NCBI GenBank assembly: GCA_910585455.1
Contig: CAJUEL010000018.1
Span: 1 to 64,000, forward strand
Reading direction: 5' to 3'
DNA: 64,000 nucleotides
Source: an uncultured Eisenbergiella sp.
Lineage (GTDB): Bacteria > Bacillota > Clostridia > Lachnospirales > Lachnospiraceae
The position numbers and the translations under genes were made by a program. Of this stretch, positions 43,393-52,321 are shown in pieces. The notes beneath the pieces were generated by a model. The model was not told where the DNA came from. It searched no databases and was given only the letters and a program-made list of their open reading frames with translations. Position 1 is the first letter of the stretch. The number at the start of each line of letters is the position of its first letter.

Positions 43393-44574
43393 ATGAATAT
43401 CAGAAACAATTATAAGCATACCATAGCCGCCAGCTATATCGGCTATGTCACCCAGGCGATCGTCAATAACTTCGCCCCGTTGCTCTTTTTGACCTTCCAT
43501 GACACTTACCAGATCCCGCTGGAAATGATCGGGCTTTTGGTGACCATAAATTTCGGCACACAGCTCATCGTCGATCTGGTTTCCGCCAAATATGTGGACA
43601 GGATCGGTTATCGTCCCGCCATCATACTCGCCCATGTATTTGCAGCCGCAGGGCTCGTGGGATTGGGCTTTTTGCCGGAGCTGTTTTCCAATCCCTATCC
43701 CGGCATCTGCCTTGCCGTCATTTTGTACGCGATCGGCGGCGGCCTGATCGAGGTTCTGATCAGCCCCATCGTGGAAGCCTGCCCGACGGACGGCAAATCC
43801 GCCGCCATGAGCCTTTTGCATTCCTTCTACTGCTGGGGCAGCGTTCTGGTCATTTTGGTTTCCACCCTTTTATTCGCCGTATGCGGCATGAATGCCTGGA
43901 AGCAGATCGCCTGCCTGTGGGCATGCATTCCTGCGCTCAACGCGATTTACTTCACGCAGGTTCCCATCGCGAGCCTGACGGAGGAAGGAAAAAGCATGGG
44001 CATCCGCGAGCTTCTCCATTCCGGCATTTTCTGGGTGCTCGCCCTGCTCATGGTCTGTGCAGGCGCTTCCGAGCTGTCCATGAGCCAGTGGGCATCCGCC
44101 TTCACCGAAAGCGGACTGCATATTTCCAAAACGTCAGGGGATCTGGCGGGTCCCTGCTTCTTTGCCGTGCTCATGGGATCCGCCCGGGTATTCCATGCAA
44201 AGCTTGCGGAAAAGCTCAACCTTTCCCGCTATATGGGCTTTTGCGCGCTGCTGTGCATCATCTCCTACCTGCTCGCCGCACTTTCCCCCATCGCCCTGCT
44301 TTCCCTGCTCGGATGCGGCCTCTGCGGCTTTTCTGTCGGCGTCATGTGGCCGGGCGTCTTCAGCATCGCCGCCGAAAAATGCCCCAGAGGCGGCACCGCC
44401 ATGTTCGCCCTGCTGGCGCTGGCCGGAGATACCGGCTGTTCCGTCGGTCCTACCCTGGTCGGCTTCGTTTCCGCCGCCGCAAACGACAGCTTAAAAACCG
44501 GATTGCTGACCGCCGTCCTGTTTCCGGCTCTGCTGCTGTTTGGATTATTCCTTTCCAAAAAGGGAGTGCGCTAA
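43393..44574 (+). CDS. MFS transporter
   Basis: A 393-residue protein with about 12 helices and a MFS-A-like loop (VSAKYVDRIGYRPAIILAHVF) between helices 2 and 3, and MSLLHSFYCWGSV in the first half, a pattern seen in fucose-permease-like members. Substrate unknown. GGAGG 9 nt before the ATG at 43393 sets the start; the frame stays open to 43189. First plus-strand gene of the window and divergent from the VTC operon. Confidence 0.85.
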   Translation: MNIRNNYKHTIAASYIGYVTQAIVNNFAPLLFLTFHDTYQIPLEMIGLLVTINFGTQLIVDLVSAKYVDRIGYRPAIILAHVFAAAGLVGLGFLPELFSNPYPGICLAVILYAIGGGLIEVLISPIVEACPTDGKSAAMSLLHSFYCWGSVLVILVSTLLFAVCGMNAWKQIACLWACIPALNAIYFTQVPIASLTEEGKSMGIRELLHSGIFWVLALLMVCAGASELSMSQWASAFTESGLHISKTSGDLAGPCFFAVLMGSARVFHAKLAEKLNLSRYMGFCALLCIISYLLAALSPIALLSLLGCGLCGFSVGVMWPGVFSIAAEKCPRGGTAMFALLALAGDTGCSVGPTLVGFVSAAANDSLKTGLLTAVLFPALLLFGLFLSKKGVR

Positions 44575-44590
44575 AAGCGCACTCCCTTTT
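44558..44590. terminator. Bidirectional terminator between MFS and uridine kinase-like genes
   Basis: 15-bp perfect stem AAAAGGGAGTGCGCT/AGCGCACTCCCTTTT with a 3-nt loop. It includes the MFS stop codon and lies 25 bp past the stop of the convergent gene, so it can serve both. Confidence 0.85.
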
Positions 44591-44614
44591 ATCGCGGCAG
44601 AGCCTGTCCCGTTT

Positions 44615-46267
44615 TCAGACGCGGAAGCAGCTGCCTCCGACAAACTCCCGCACGATGGAATTGTTGGGCAGGTTTTCACTGCTCACACCTAAAAAGTAAT
44701 CCAGAAACTTAAGCAGTCTTTTCGCCTCAAAATACTCCGGCTCATCCTTTCCGATGCTGTATAAAAGCGGCTCCGCGAAGGTCTTTAACACGCAAAGCTC
44801 ATAGATGAGCACGGAATTGAACATCACATCCGCACTTTCCTGATAGGGGAAAATATTTTCCTCCTCCCCCCGGCGCACCGATGCCCAGCGGTCGATGGTC
44901 TGCTTCGCGGAAATTCCCCTCGTTCTGTCGTCCCGCACCATGCGGCGCAAAAGCCGTCCGTCCGTCGTGGGAATCCGGTTATGACCGTCCACATTCAGAC
45001 TGGTCAGGGCGCTGATGTAAATGCGGAACTTGCTCTCCTTTGGCAGCGCATAAGACATTTTCTCATTCAGCCCGTGGATGCCCTCAATGACCAGAATATC
45101 CTCTTCGTCCAGCTTTAACGTCTTTCCGTTGTATTCCCGTCTGCCCGTTTTAAAATTAAAGGTCGGCATATCCACCTGCTTTCCTTCCAGCAGATTGCAC
45201 ATATCCTGATTGAACTGCTCTACATCGATCGCCTCGAGACACTCGAAATTATATTTTCCGTCCGCATCCTTCGGCGTTTTCTCCCGTTCCACGAAGTAAT
45301 CATCCAATGCGATCGGATGGGGCTTTAATCCTCTGGCCTTTAGCTGAATCGAAAGCCGGTGAGAAAAGGTCGTCTTTCCTGAGGAAGAGGGTCCCGCAAT
45401 CATTACGAACTTCACATGGGACCGGGCGGCAATTTCGTCCGCAATGTGTCCGATGCGGCTCTCCTGCATCGCCTCCTGCACCAGAATCAGCTCCGCCAGA
45501 TCTCCGCCGCAGATCTTGTCGTTCAAATCTCCCACCGTGTCGATGCCGATCTGCTTACCCCAGTGCTCCGCTTCCACCAGCGTATCGAACAGCTTTCTTC
45601 TCTCTTCAAATGCCGGAACCTCCTCGGGCGCCTCTGCGGAGGGCAGCATCAGCATCACTCCTCCCTGATAGGCAACCAGCTCGAAGCAGGACAGATACCC
45701 CGTATCCGGCACCATATAACCATAGTAATAATCATAGTAACCGTCCAGGCAATATACATTCACATAGGAACCCCGGCGATACTTAAACAGCTTCACCTTA
45801 TCCACCATGCCCTGTGAGGAAAACAGGCTGATCGCGTCATCCGTGGACCAGGCGGATTTTTCAAAAGGAAGCTTTGCCGCAACCAGCTCCCGCATTCTTT
45901 CCGAAACCTTTTTCACAAAAGCGTCATCCACCGCAAAGTCGCCCCGGGGAAAGCAAAACAGACCTTTTCCGATGGAAAACTCCATTTTCAGCCTGTTTTT
46001 CACCGGATCCTCCACCACGTCCGCCGCCGCCTTCATCAAAAGCATGGTTGCGCTCCTGACATAAGTGTCATGTCCGATTTTGTCCGCCGCGGTCAGAAAA
46101 TGCACCTTCGCGCCATCCTTCGCTTCCTTGAAAAGCTCACGGATCTTTCCGTCCGCCACCGCCAGCAAAATTCTGTGCCCATAGCTTTCCTGCACGCTTT
46201 GTGCGATCTGTCCATATGTAACCTTTCCTGCAAAGGACAGCTCCTTTCCATTCACATTTACCGTCAT
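44615..46267 (-). CDS. TGS-domain uridine kinase-like protein
   Basis: A 550-residue protein. An N-terminal TGS/ThrRS-like part (residues 1-250, GKELSFAGKVTYGQIAQSV) is fused to a uridine kinase domain with GPSSSGKTTFSHRL (~295) and ALDDYFVEREKTPKDADG, LVIEGIHGLNEKM. This architecture is common in Clostridia and usually annotated as nucleoside kinase; substrate not proven. Overlaps the trmK stop by 4 bp (ATGA). Confidence 0.9.
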   Translation of the reverse strand: MTVNVNGKELSFAGKVTYGQIAQSVQESYGHRILLAVADGKIRELFKEAKDGAKVHFLTAADKIGHDTYVRSATMLLMKAAADVVEDPVKNRLKMEFSIGKGLFCFPRGDFAVDDAFVKKVSERMRELVAAKLPFEKSAWSTDDAISLFSSQGMVDKVKLFKYRRGSYVNVYCLDGYYDYYYGYMVPDTGYLSCFELVAYQGGVMLMLPSAEAPEEVPAFEERRKLFDTLVEAEHWGKQIGIDTVGDLNDKICGGDLAELILVQEAMQESRIGHIADEIAARSHVKFVMIAGPSSSGKTTFSHRLSIQLKARGLKPHPIALDDYFVEREKTPKDADGKYNFECLEAIDVEQFNQDMCNLLEGKQVDMPTFNFKTGRREYNGKTLKLDEEDILVIEGIHGLNEKMSYALPKESKFRIYISALTSLNVDGHNRIPTTDGRLLRRMVRDDRTRGISAKQTIDRWASVRRGEEENIFPYQESADVMFNSVLIYELCVLKTFAEPLLYSIGKDEPEYFEAKRLLKFLDYFLGVSSENLPNNSIVREFVGGSCFRV

Positions 46268-47106
46268 GTCCCTGACTCCTTTCTTTTTATATTTCCGTTC
46301 TTTAAAATCGCTGTTACCGCCCGCTCAAGCGCAATCCGCCTGTAAAGCTCCTGCCTGCGCATTTCGATCCGTCCTGCCTTCAAAGAATTCTCTGCCGCCA
46401 GGGGCATCTGCTCCAGAAGCGCGGCATCCTGTTCCATTGTATGCTCCAGAAAGGAAAGTAGTACCCTGTTCTTTTGGGCGATCAGCACAGGACCGAAGCG
46501 GTCACAGGCTTCCCGGCAGCTGTCCTCTCTAAGCCCTGCCCGCGCAAGCGCCTCACACACGTCCCTCTCCAGTTCTGCCATTTTTTCCGAAGCGCTTTCC
46601 TCCTGCCTGCCGTTCCGGGCTTTGATCACCGGATAATACTTGCCCTCCTCCGCCACCATGGCTTCCTCCGTAATCACAAAACCATGATCGCCAAGCCACC
46701 GGCGCACCAGCCACACCTCGGACTGGGGCTCGAGAATCAACCAGGAAAGCTGCTGTGTCTTTTCGGGAAAACCCTCCAATATCCGGACCGTGAGTCTGCC
46801 GCCCATCCCTGCGGCTATCATGACGTCGGCTCCCGGACAGGCAGCCCGCACTTCTTTTCCCACCGGCACATTCTCAAGTCCGTCGGAAAGCACCGTCATG
46901 ATGGTGTCGGACAGACCGCTTTCCAGAATATGCGCCTTCGCCGCCGCCAGCGGTCCCGGCCGCACATCCGCCGCGTAAACAAAGGGGCAGATGCCGTTTT
47001 GCGCCAGATAGATCGAAACAAAGCCGTGGTCACAGCCCACGTCCGCCGCGATGTGCCCGGCGGGCACCATCTGCGCCACGGCTTTCATTCTATTTGATAA
47101 TTCCAT
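46264..47106 (-). CDS. trmK: tRNA (adenine22-N1)-methyltransferase
   Basis: A 280-residue protein of the TrmK (YqfN) family: HIAADVGCDHGFVSIYL is the SAM-binding motif I, MIAAGMGGRLTVRILEG carries the GMGG motif, and LILEPQSEVWLVRRWL follows. It methylates A22 of tRNA. The ATG at 47106 has GGAGAG upstream. It follows rpoD as in many Firmicutes. Confidence 0.93.
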   Translation of the reverse strand: MELSNRMKAVAQMVPAGHIAADVGCDHGFVSIYLAQNGICPFVYAADVRPGPLAAAKAHILESGLSDTIMTVLSDGLENVPVGKEVRAACPGADVMIAAGMGGRLTVRILEGFPEKTQQLSWLILEPQSEVWLVRRWLGDHGFVITEEAMVAEEGKYYPVIKARNGRQEESASEKMAELERDVCEALARAGLREDSCREACDRFGPVLIAQKNRVLLSFLEHTMEQDAALLEQMPLAAENSLKAGRIEMRRQELYRRIALERAVTAILKNGNIKRKESGT

Positions 47107-47164
47107 ATCGCTCTCCATTCGCTACGGGCTTCGCCCTTCGCTCATGCAGGACGCTCCGCAAATC

Positions 47165-47223
47165 CCGTCCATGACAGTGCTGCGATTTCATGCAGGCATG
47201 AATCGCAGCATTGCCATGGACGG
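47165..47223. repeat. Intergenic hairpin between rpoD and trmK
   Basis: CCGTCCATG...GTGCTGCGATT pairs with AATCGCAGCATTGCCATGGACGG over about 25 nt. No T-tract follows on the minus strand, so it is more likely an RNA processing or stability element than a terminator. Confidence 0.6.
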
Positions 47224-47237
47224 CGCCCGCCTCGCTG

Positions 47238-48359
47238 TTAATCCAGGTAGTCCTTCAGTTTTCTGCTTCTGGAGGGGTGGCGGAGCTTGCGCAGGGCTTT
47301 GGCTTCGATCTGGCGGATGCGCTCACGGGTGACGGAAAATTCCTTTCCGACCTCCTCCAGCGTGCGCGCCCTGCCGTCATCCAGCCCGAACCGCAGACGC
47401 AGCACCTTCTGCTCCCGCTCTGTCAGGGTGCCCAGCACCTCCACCAGCTGTTCCTTAAGCAGGGTAAACGCCGCCGCGTCCGCGGGCACGGGCACCGCAT
47501 CGTCCTGGATGAAATCCCCCAGGTGGCTGTCCTCTTCTTCCCCGATCGGGGTCTCCAGCGATACCGGTTCCTGAGAAATTTTTAAAATCTCCCGTACCCG
47601 GTCCACGGGCATATTCATTTCCTCGGCGATCTCCTCCGGAGTGGGTTCACGCCCCAGCTCCTGCAAAAGCTGTCTGCTGACGCGGATCAGCTTATTGATC
47701 GTCTCAACCATATGCACGGGAATCCGGATCGTCCTCGCCTGATCCGCAATCGCCCTGGTGATCGCCTGCCGGATCCACCAGGTCGCATAGGTGGAAAACT
47801 TATAGCCCTTGCGGTAATCGAATTTTTCCACCGCCTTAATGAGCCCCAGATTTCCCTCCTGAATCAAATCCAGAAACAGCATGCCGCGCCCCACATAGCG
47901 TTTCGCGATGCTGACGACCAGACGCAGATTCGCCTCCGCCAGACGCTTCTTGGCTTCCTCGTCTCCCGTCTCCATCCGCTGTGCCAGGTCAATTTCCTCT
48001 TCTGCGGAAAGCAGCGGCACCTTCCCGATTTCCTTTAAATACATGCGCACAGGATCTTCGATGCTGATGCCGTCCGGAATGGACAGATCCAGGTTTTCGA
48101 TGTCCACGTCCCCTTCTTCTGCCAAAATAAGCTCTTCGTCCGGAATATCGTCGTCCTCCGTGATGCGCAGCACATCCACGTTGTTCTTTTCCAGAAGCTC
48201 CAGAATTTCGTCAAACTGCTCCTCCTCCAGGTGCAGCTCGGCGAAATAGTCGCTGATCTCCTGATACTCCAGCACATTTTTCTTTTTCTTCGCGATTGCG
48301 AGAAGGGCTTTCATTTTCTCGTCGAATTTCGCTCTTGTGTTTTCATCCATCATGTTCAA
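47238..48359 (-). CDS. rpoD: RNA polymerase housekeeping sigma factor
   Basis: A 373-residue sigma-70. Region 1.2 PVRMYLKEIGKVPLLSAEEE, region 2 ANLRLVVSIAKRYVGRGM and YKFSTYATWWIRQAITRAI, region 4 LTEREQKVLRLRFGLDD and VTRERIRQIEAKALRKLRHP. It directs most transcription, consistent with the many TTGACA/TATAAT promoters here. It lies 33 bp after dnaG, the classic macromolecular synthesis pairing. Confidence 0.99.
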   Translation of the reverse strand: MNMMDENTRAKFDEKMKALLAIAKKKKNVLEYQEISDYFAELHLEEEQFDEILELLEKNNVDVLRITEDDDIPDEELILAEEGDVDIENLDLSIPDGISIEDPVRMYLKEIGKVPLLSAEEEIDLAQRMETGDEEAKKRLAEANLRLVVSIAKRYVGRGMLFLDLIQEGNLGLIKAVEKFDYRKGYKFSTYATWWIRQAITRAIADQARTIRIPVHMVETINKLIRVSRQLLQELGREPTPEEIAEEMNMPVDRVREILKISQEPVSLETPIGEEEDSHLGDFIQDDAVPVPADAAAFTLLKEQLVEVLGTLTEREQKVLRLRFGLDDGRARTLEEVGKEFSVTRERIRQIEAKALRKLRHPSRSRKLKDYLD

Positions 48360-48392
48360 ACATCCTTCCTGTGTCTGCTTCTATTGTTAACG

Positions 48393-50165
48393 CTATTTCC
48401 AGGAAATATGCGTTTTGCTAAGTTCTTCCAGCTGTTTCTTTCCCGCTATCACCCTCTGCAGGGCTGCAGCGTCGCTGCTCATCTGCGCGCAGTCGCGCTC
48501 ATAGCTGTTTCTTTTCACGCTGTATACGATATCCTGCAGCGCCCGGTTCTGCGCCTGCTCATTTTCCAGATGCGCAAGCTTTTCGTGAAACAAAGATGCC
48601 ACCTCCCGCTGCTCCTCCTCATCCTCAAACATGCTGATCAGGGAAGCGGGATTTAAGCTGCCTGCCTCGAGATCGGAAAAAAGCTTCTCCGCCACCTTCA
48701 CATACAGCTCCTCCGTGAAATCCCCCGGAGAAATGTACTGCCTGATCTTTTGATACAGCTGAGGATATTCCACCAGCCAGGTGAGCAAAAGCTTCTGCGT
48801 CCTGCGCACATGATCCTGGGCAGTGGCTCTCTTTTGCACGCCGGATTTTGGCCGCTCCACCGGACGGGCCAATCCGGTCTGCATCGCGTAGCCCGCCACC
48901 AGCTTCCGCAGGCTATCAAAGCCGATGTGATATTTTTCGGCGATCGCCTCGATGTAATTTTCCCGCTCCACCTCTTCCGTAAACTCGCACAGCTTCTTCG
49001 CGATGGCGCGGTGAAATCTGGTTTTACCTTCCGGGTCACGGATATCGAATTCCCTTTGCAGCTGCCGTATCTCAAAAAAGAAGGAATTCTCCGCCTCATC
49101 GATCCGCTTTTGAAATTCCTCTGCCCCCAGGTTCTTGATGAATTCGTCTGGATCCTTATAGGGCTCTAAATTGATCACCTTTCCGGTCAGCCCCGCTTCC
49201 TTTAAAATGCCGATGGCGCGCAGCGCCGCATTGGTTCCCGCGCCGTCGCTGTCATAGGAAAGCAGCACCTCCTGCGCATAACGCTTCAAAAGGCTCGCCT
49301 GCCCGGAGGTAAACGCCGTTCCCAGCGATGCCACCGCCTGCGTAAAGCCCGCCTGATGCATGGCGATTACATCCATGTAGCCCTCACAGAGAATGATATT
49401 CCCCTTCCGGCTTGTCCATGCAAAATTCAGACCGTACAGATTCCTGCTCTTATCAAAAATCTCTGTTTCCGGTGAATTTAAGTACTTGGGCTTCCCGTCC
49501 CCCATCACCCGTCCGCCAAACCCGATCACCCGGTGATTGATATCCTGAATCGGGAACATGACCCGATTCCAGAATTTGTCGTACATGCCATGCTTTTCAT
49601 CCACATTGCAAAGCCCTGCATCCCGGAGCTGATCCTCCGGATACCCCCTGGATTTTAAGTACCGGATCAGATCGTCGCTGTATTTATTGGCATAGCCCAG
49701 ACCGAACTGGCGCATGGTTTCGTCGGACAGCTCTCTGCCCTTTAAATAGGCATAGCCGACGCTGCCCTGCTTTGCCCGCAGCTGATAATAAAAATATTTC
49801 GCCGCTTCCTTATTGATTTCCAAAAGCCGCGCCCTGCGGCTTTGCGCCCGCTTTTGCTCCTGGGACTCATCCGCCCTGGGAAGCGCCACTCCCGCCCGGT
49901 CAGCCAAAGACTTAAGCGCCTCCTGAAAGCTTAAATTTTCATATTCCATCAGGAACGTGATGACATTGCCTCCCGCGCCGCAGCCGAAGCAATAATACAT
50001 CTGCTTGGGTCCCGATACGGAAAAAGAAGGGGATTTTTCGTTGTGAAACGGACACAGCCCGAAATGGTTGCTGCCCTTTTTCTGCAGCCGGACGTAGCCC
50101 GAAATCACATCCACAATATCATTTTTGGTCCTGACCTCCTCGATCAGTTCATCGGAATAATACAT
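48393..50165 (-). CDS. dnaG: DNA primase
   Basis: A 590-residue DnaG. Zinc-binding N-terminus with CPFHNEKSPSF and CFGCGAGGNVITF, TOPRIM domain (EGYMDVIAMHQAGF, LSYDSDGAGTNAALRA) and a C-terminal helicase-binding part. It makes primers for replication. The ribosome binding site is weak (GGAAG). Upstream is the dgt-like gene. Confidence 0.98.
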   Translation of the reverse strand: MYYSDELIEEVRTKNDIVDVISGYVRLQKKGSNHFGLCPFHNEKSPSFSVSGPKQMYYCFGCGAGGNVITFLMEYENLSFQEALKSLADRAGVALPRADESQEQKRAQSRRARLLEINKEAAKYFYYQLRAKQGSVGYAYLKGRELSDETMRQFGLGYANKYSDDLIRYLKSRGYPEDQLRDAGLCNVDEKHGMYDKFWNRVMFPIQDINHRVIGFGGRVMGDGKPKYLNSPETEIFDKSRNLYGLNFAWTSRKGNIILCEGYMDVIAMHQAGFTQAVASLGTAFTSGQASLLKRYAQEVLLSYDSDGAGTNAALRAIGILKEAGLTGKVINLEPYKDPDEFIKNLGAEEFQKRIDEAENSFFFEIRQLQREFDIRDPEGKTRFHRAIAKKLCEFTEEVERENYIEAIAEKYHIGFDSLRKLVAGYAMQTGLARPVERPKSGVQKRATAQDHVRRTQKLLLTWLVEYPQLYQKIRQYISPGDFTEELYVKVAEKLFSDLEAGSLNPASLISMFEDEEEQREVASLFHEKLAHLENEQAQNRALQDIVYSVKRNSYERDCAQMSSDAAALQRVIAGKKQLEELSKTHISWK

Positions 50166-50245
50166 AGACCATCTCTTCCATTAGAAACCTTCCTGTGCCG
50201 TTTCCGACACACCGCCATATAAGAAAACCGGTTGCTCAGCCTGCC

Positions 50246-51247
50246 TTACTGCCACGACTTCGGAATAAAGATTTCCTCATATTTGGCAATGGCAAAGCGA
50301 TCCGTCATCGCGCTGATATAGTCGCACACCACCCGCTCCCTGGGCTCTCCCTTCTCCATCAGCCTGCGGTGCTCCTTCGGCAAAAGCTCTGTCCGGTGCA
50401 GATAATAATCATAGAGCGTCTCCACCAGGATCTCCGCCTTGCCTTCCTCTCCCTTCGCCTCCGGATTCTGATAAACCCGCTGGAACATGAAGCTGCGCAG
50501 CTTCTGCATCGCCTCCTGCACCGGCTCCGACATGAAAATGCCGTTTTTCCCCTCGCTGGCGGATACAATGTCGTGAATAAAATGATCCAGCCGCTCCCCG
50601 GTGGTCCTGCCGATCACCTCCCGGATCTCTTCCGGGACATCCTCCTCCGTAAGAATTCCCGCCCGGATCGCATCATCCATATCGTGATGTATGTAAGCGA
50701 TTTTGTCGGAAAAACGGACCACACATCCCTCCAGCGTCACCGGATGCCCCTTGGTCTGGTGATTCCGGATGCCGTCGCGCACCTCAAAGGTCAGGTTCAA
50801 TCCCTGTCCCTCCTTCTCCAAAAGGTCCACCGTCCGCACGCTCTGCTCCGCATGGTCAAAGCCGTAGGGGCAGACGCGGTTCAATGCCCGTTCCCCGGCA
50901 TGTCCAAAGGGCGTATGCCCCAGATCATGCCCCAGCGCGATCGCCTCCACCAGCTCTTCGTTCAAATGCAGCGCCTTCGCGATCGTCCTGGCATTCTGGG
51001 AAACCTCCAGCGTATGGGTCAGACGGGTGCGGTAATGATCCCCCAGCGGCGTCAGAAACACCTGGGTCTTATCCTTTAACCGCCGAAAGGACTTGCTGTG
51101 GATGATCCGGTCCCTGTCCCGCTGAAAAACCGGCCGGATATCGCATTGCTCTTCTTCCCGGAGCCTTCCGATGGAATTCCTGCTCAGGGTCGCATAGGGA
51201 CTTAAATACTCTGCCTCCCACCCCTCCAGATTCTCACGGATATTCAT
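50246..51247 (-). CDS. dGTPase-like HD-domain triphosphohydrolase
   Basis: A 333-residue HD protein: FRRLKDKTQVF, YRTRLTHTLEVSQNART and ALGHDLGHTPFGHAGE hold the metal-binding His/Asp set; IAYIHHDMDDAI follows. It resembles the short Firmicutes dNTP triphosphohydrolases, which cut dNTPs to nucleosides. Located before dnaG-rpoD as in related Clostridia. GGGAGG precedes the ATG. Confidence 0.9.
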   Translation of the reverse strand: MNIRENLEGWEAEYLSPYATLSRNSIGRLREEEQCDIRPVFQRDRDRIIHSKSFRRLKDKTQVFLTPLGDHYRTRLTHTLEVSQNARTIAKALHLNEELVEAIALGHDLGHTPFGHAGERALNRVCPYGFDHAEQSVRTVDLLEKEGQGLNLTFEVRDGIRNHQTKGHPVTLEGCVVRFSDKIAYIHHDMDDAIRAGILTEEDVPEEIREVIGRTTGERLDHFIHDIVSASEGKNGIFMSEPVQEAMQKLRSFMFQRVYQNPEAKGEEGKAEILVETLYDYYLHRTELLPKEHRRLMEKGEPRERVVCDYISAMTDRFAIAKYEEIFIPKSWQ

Positions 51248-51332
51248 TTGCGCCTCCCATCCGCCAAAAAAAGCGTATGCACAAACAACCTGTTACTTTA
51301 TATATTCTGCACAAATCGAAAAAATCCTTTTT

Positions 51333-52223
51333 TTATCGGCAAATGTCAAAAATAAATTCCGCATTTTTCTCCATCGCCTCGTAAGCGGTCTTAAAAGGCG
51401 ACATCTGAAACACATGCCACATGCCCTTATAGACGTCAATTTTCACCGATACGTTGGCTTTCACCAGCTTTTTGTGCAGATTTGTGGAATCCGATAACAG
51501 CATCTCGTTGTCCCCCACCTGAATATAAGTGGGCGGAAATCCCGTCATATCCCCGAAAAGCGGAGAAATATAAGGATCGTTCAGATCCTGCCCCTGCGCG
51601 TAGTTGTGGGTCATTTCCATCAGATAGGCGTGATTGAGCACCGGATCGAGGGCTTCCTTTGTGGTATGGCTTTTCCCGGAGGCTGTCAGATCCGTCCAGG
51701 GTGATAACAGCACCATGCCCCGGGGCAGAATCCGCCTCTGATCCTTTATGCGCAAAAGCAGCGACAGCGCCATATTGCCGCCCGCGGAATCCCCCGCCAC
51801 GATCACATCCCGCGCGCCGTATCCTAAATACATCAGATAGTTCCACGCCTTTTGGGCATCCTCTGCCGCCGCAGGATAGGGGTGCTCCGGCGCCAGCCTG
51901 TAGTTGAAGCAGAACACATCCATGGAGGTGGACTCCGCCAGCTTCGTGGTCAGCGTCCTGGCATAGACCGTGCTTCCTGTGGAATACCCGCCGCCATGAC
52001 AGTAGAGAATCACATACTTTTTCATGTGGGCGCGTTTCACCCGCACCCACTCGCCGCTCATGCCCTCCACTTCCACCGGAATGTATTCCACCGTCTTTTC
52101 CGTTCCCAAAAGCGCGCCGATCCGGTCCTGGGACTGCCTGTGCTTATCAATGTCCGGGTGCTCCACCATGCCGTGCACCTTGCGGATCACATTCATCAGC
52201 CCCTGATTTTGTTTTTCATTCAC
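51333..52223 (-). CDS. Alpha/beta hydrolase, HSL-type esterase
   Basis: A 296-residue hydrolase. YCHGGGYSTGS is the oxyanion motif of hormone-sensitive-lipase-like esterases, VAGDSAGGNMALSLL holds the catalytic Ser, and MWHVFQMSP the His. No signal peptide. It should split an ester. The start is a GTG with GGAGG 8 nt upstream. It is divergent from an acyltransferase gene, about 100 bp away, so one enzyme may make and the other remove an ester. Confidence 0.92.
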   Translation of the reverse strand: MNEKQNQGLMNVIRKVHGMVEHPDIDKHRQSQDRIGALLGTEKTVEYIPVEVEGMSGEWVRVKRAHMKKYVILYCHGGGYSTGSTVYARTLTTKLAESTSMDVFCFNYRLAPEHPYPAAAEDAQKAWNYLMYLGYGARDVIVAGDSAGGNMALSLLLRIKDQRRILPRGMVLLSPWTDLTASGKSHTTKEALDPVLNHAYLMEMTHNYAQGQDLNDPYISPLFGDMTGFPPTYIQVGDNEMLLSDSTNLHKKLVKANVSVKIDVYKGMWHVFQMSPFKTAYEAMEKNAEFIFDICR

Positions 52224-52249
52224 GATCCGTTCCTCCTGTGTAAAAACTG

Positions 52250-52279
52250 TTGTCTTTTTCCTGCCGGGTGGTGTATACT
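52250..52279 (+). promoter_or_regulatory. Promoter of the acyltransferase-DUF6320 operon
   Basis: TTGTCT (52250-52255), 18-bp spacer, TATACT (52274-52279). It lies in the divergent region with the esterase gene. Confidence 0.6.
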
Positions 52280-52321
52280 ATAAAGAACGGCACCTCCAAT
52301 GGTTATAGAAGGGAAAGGAAT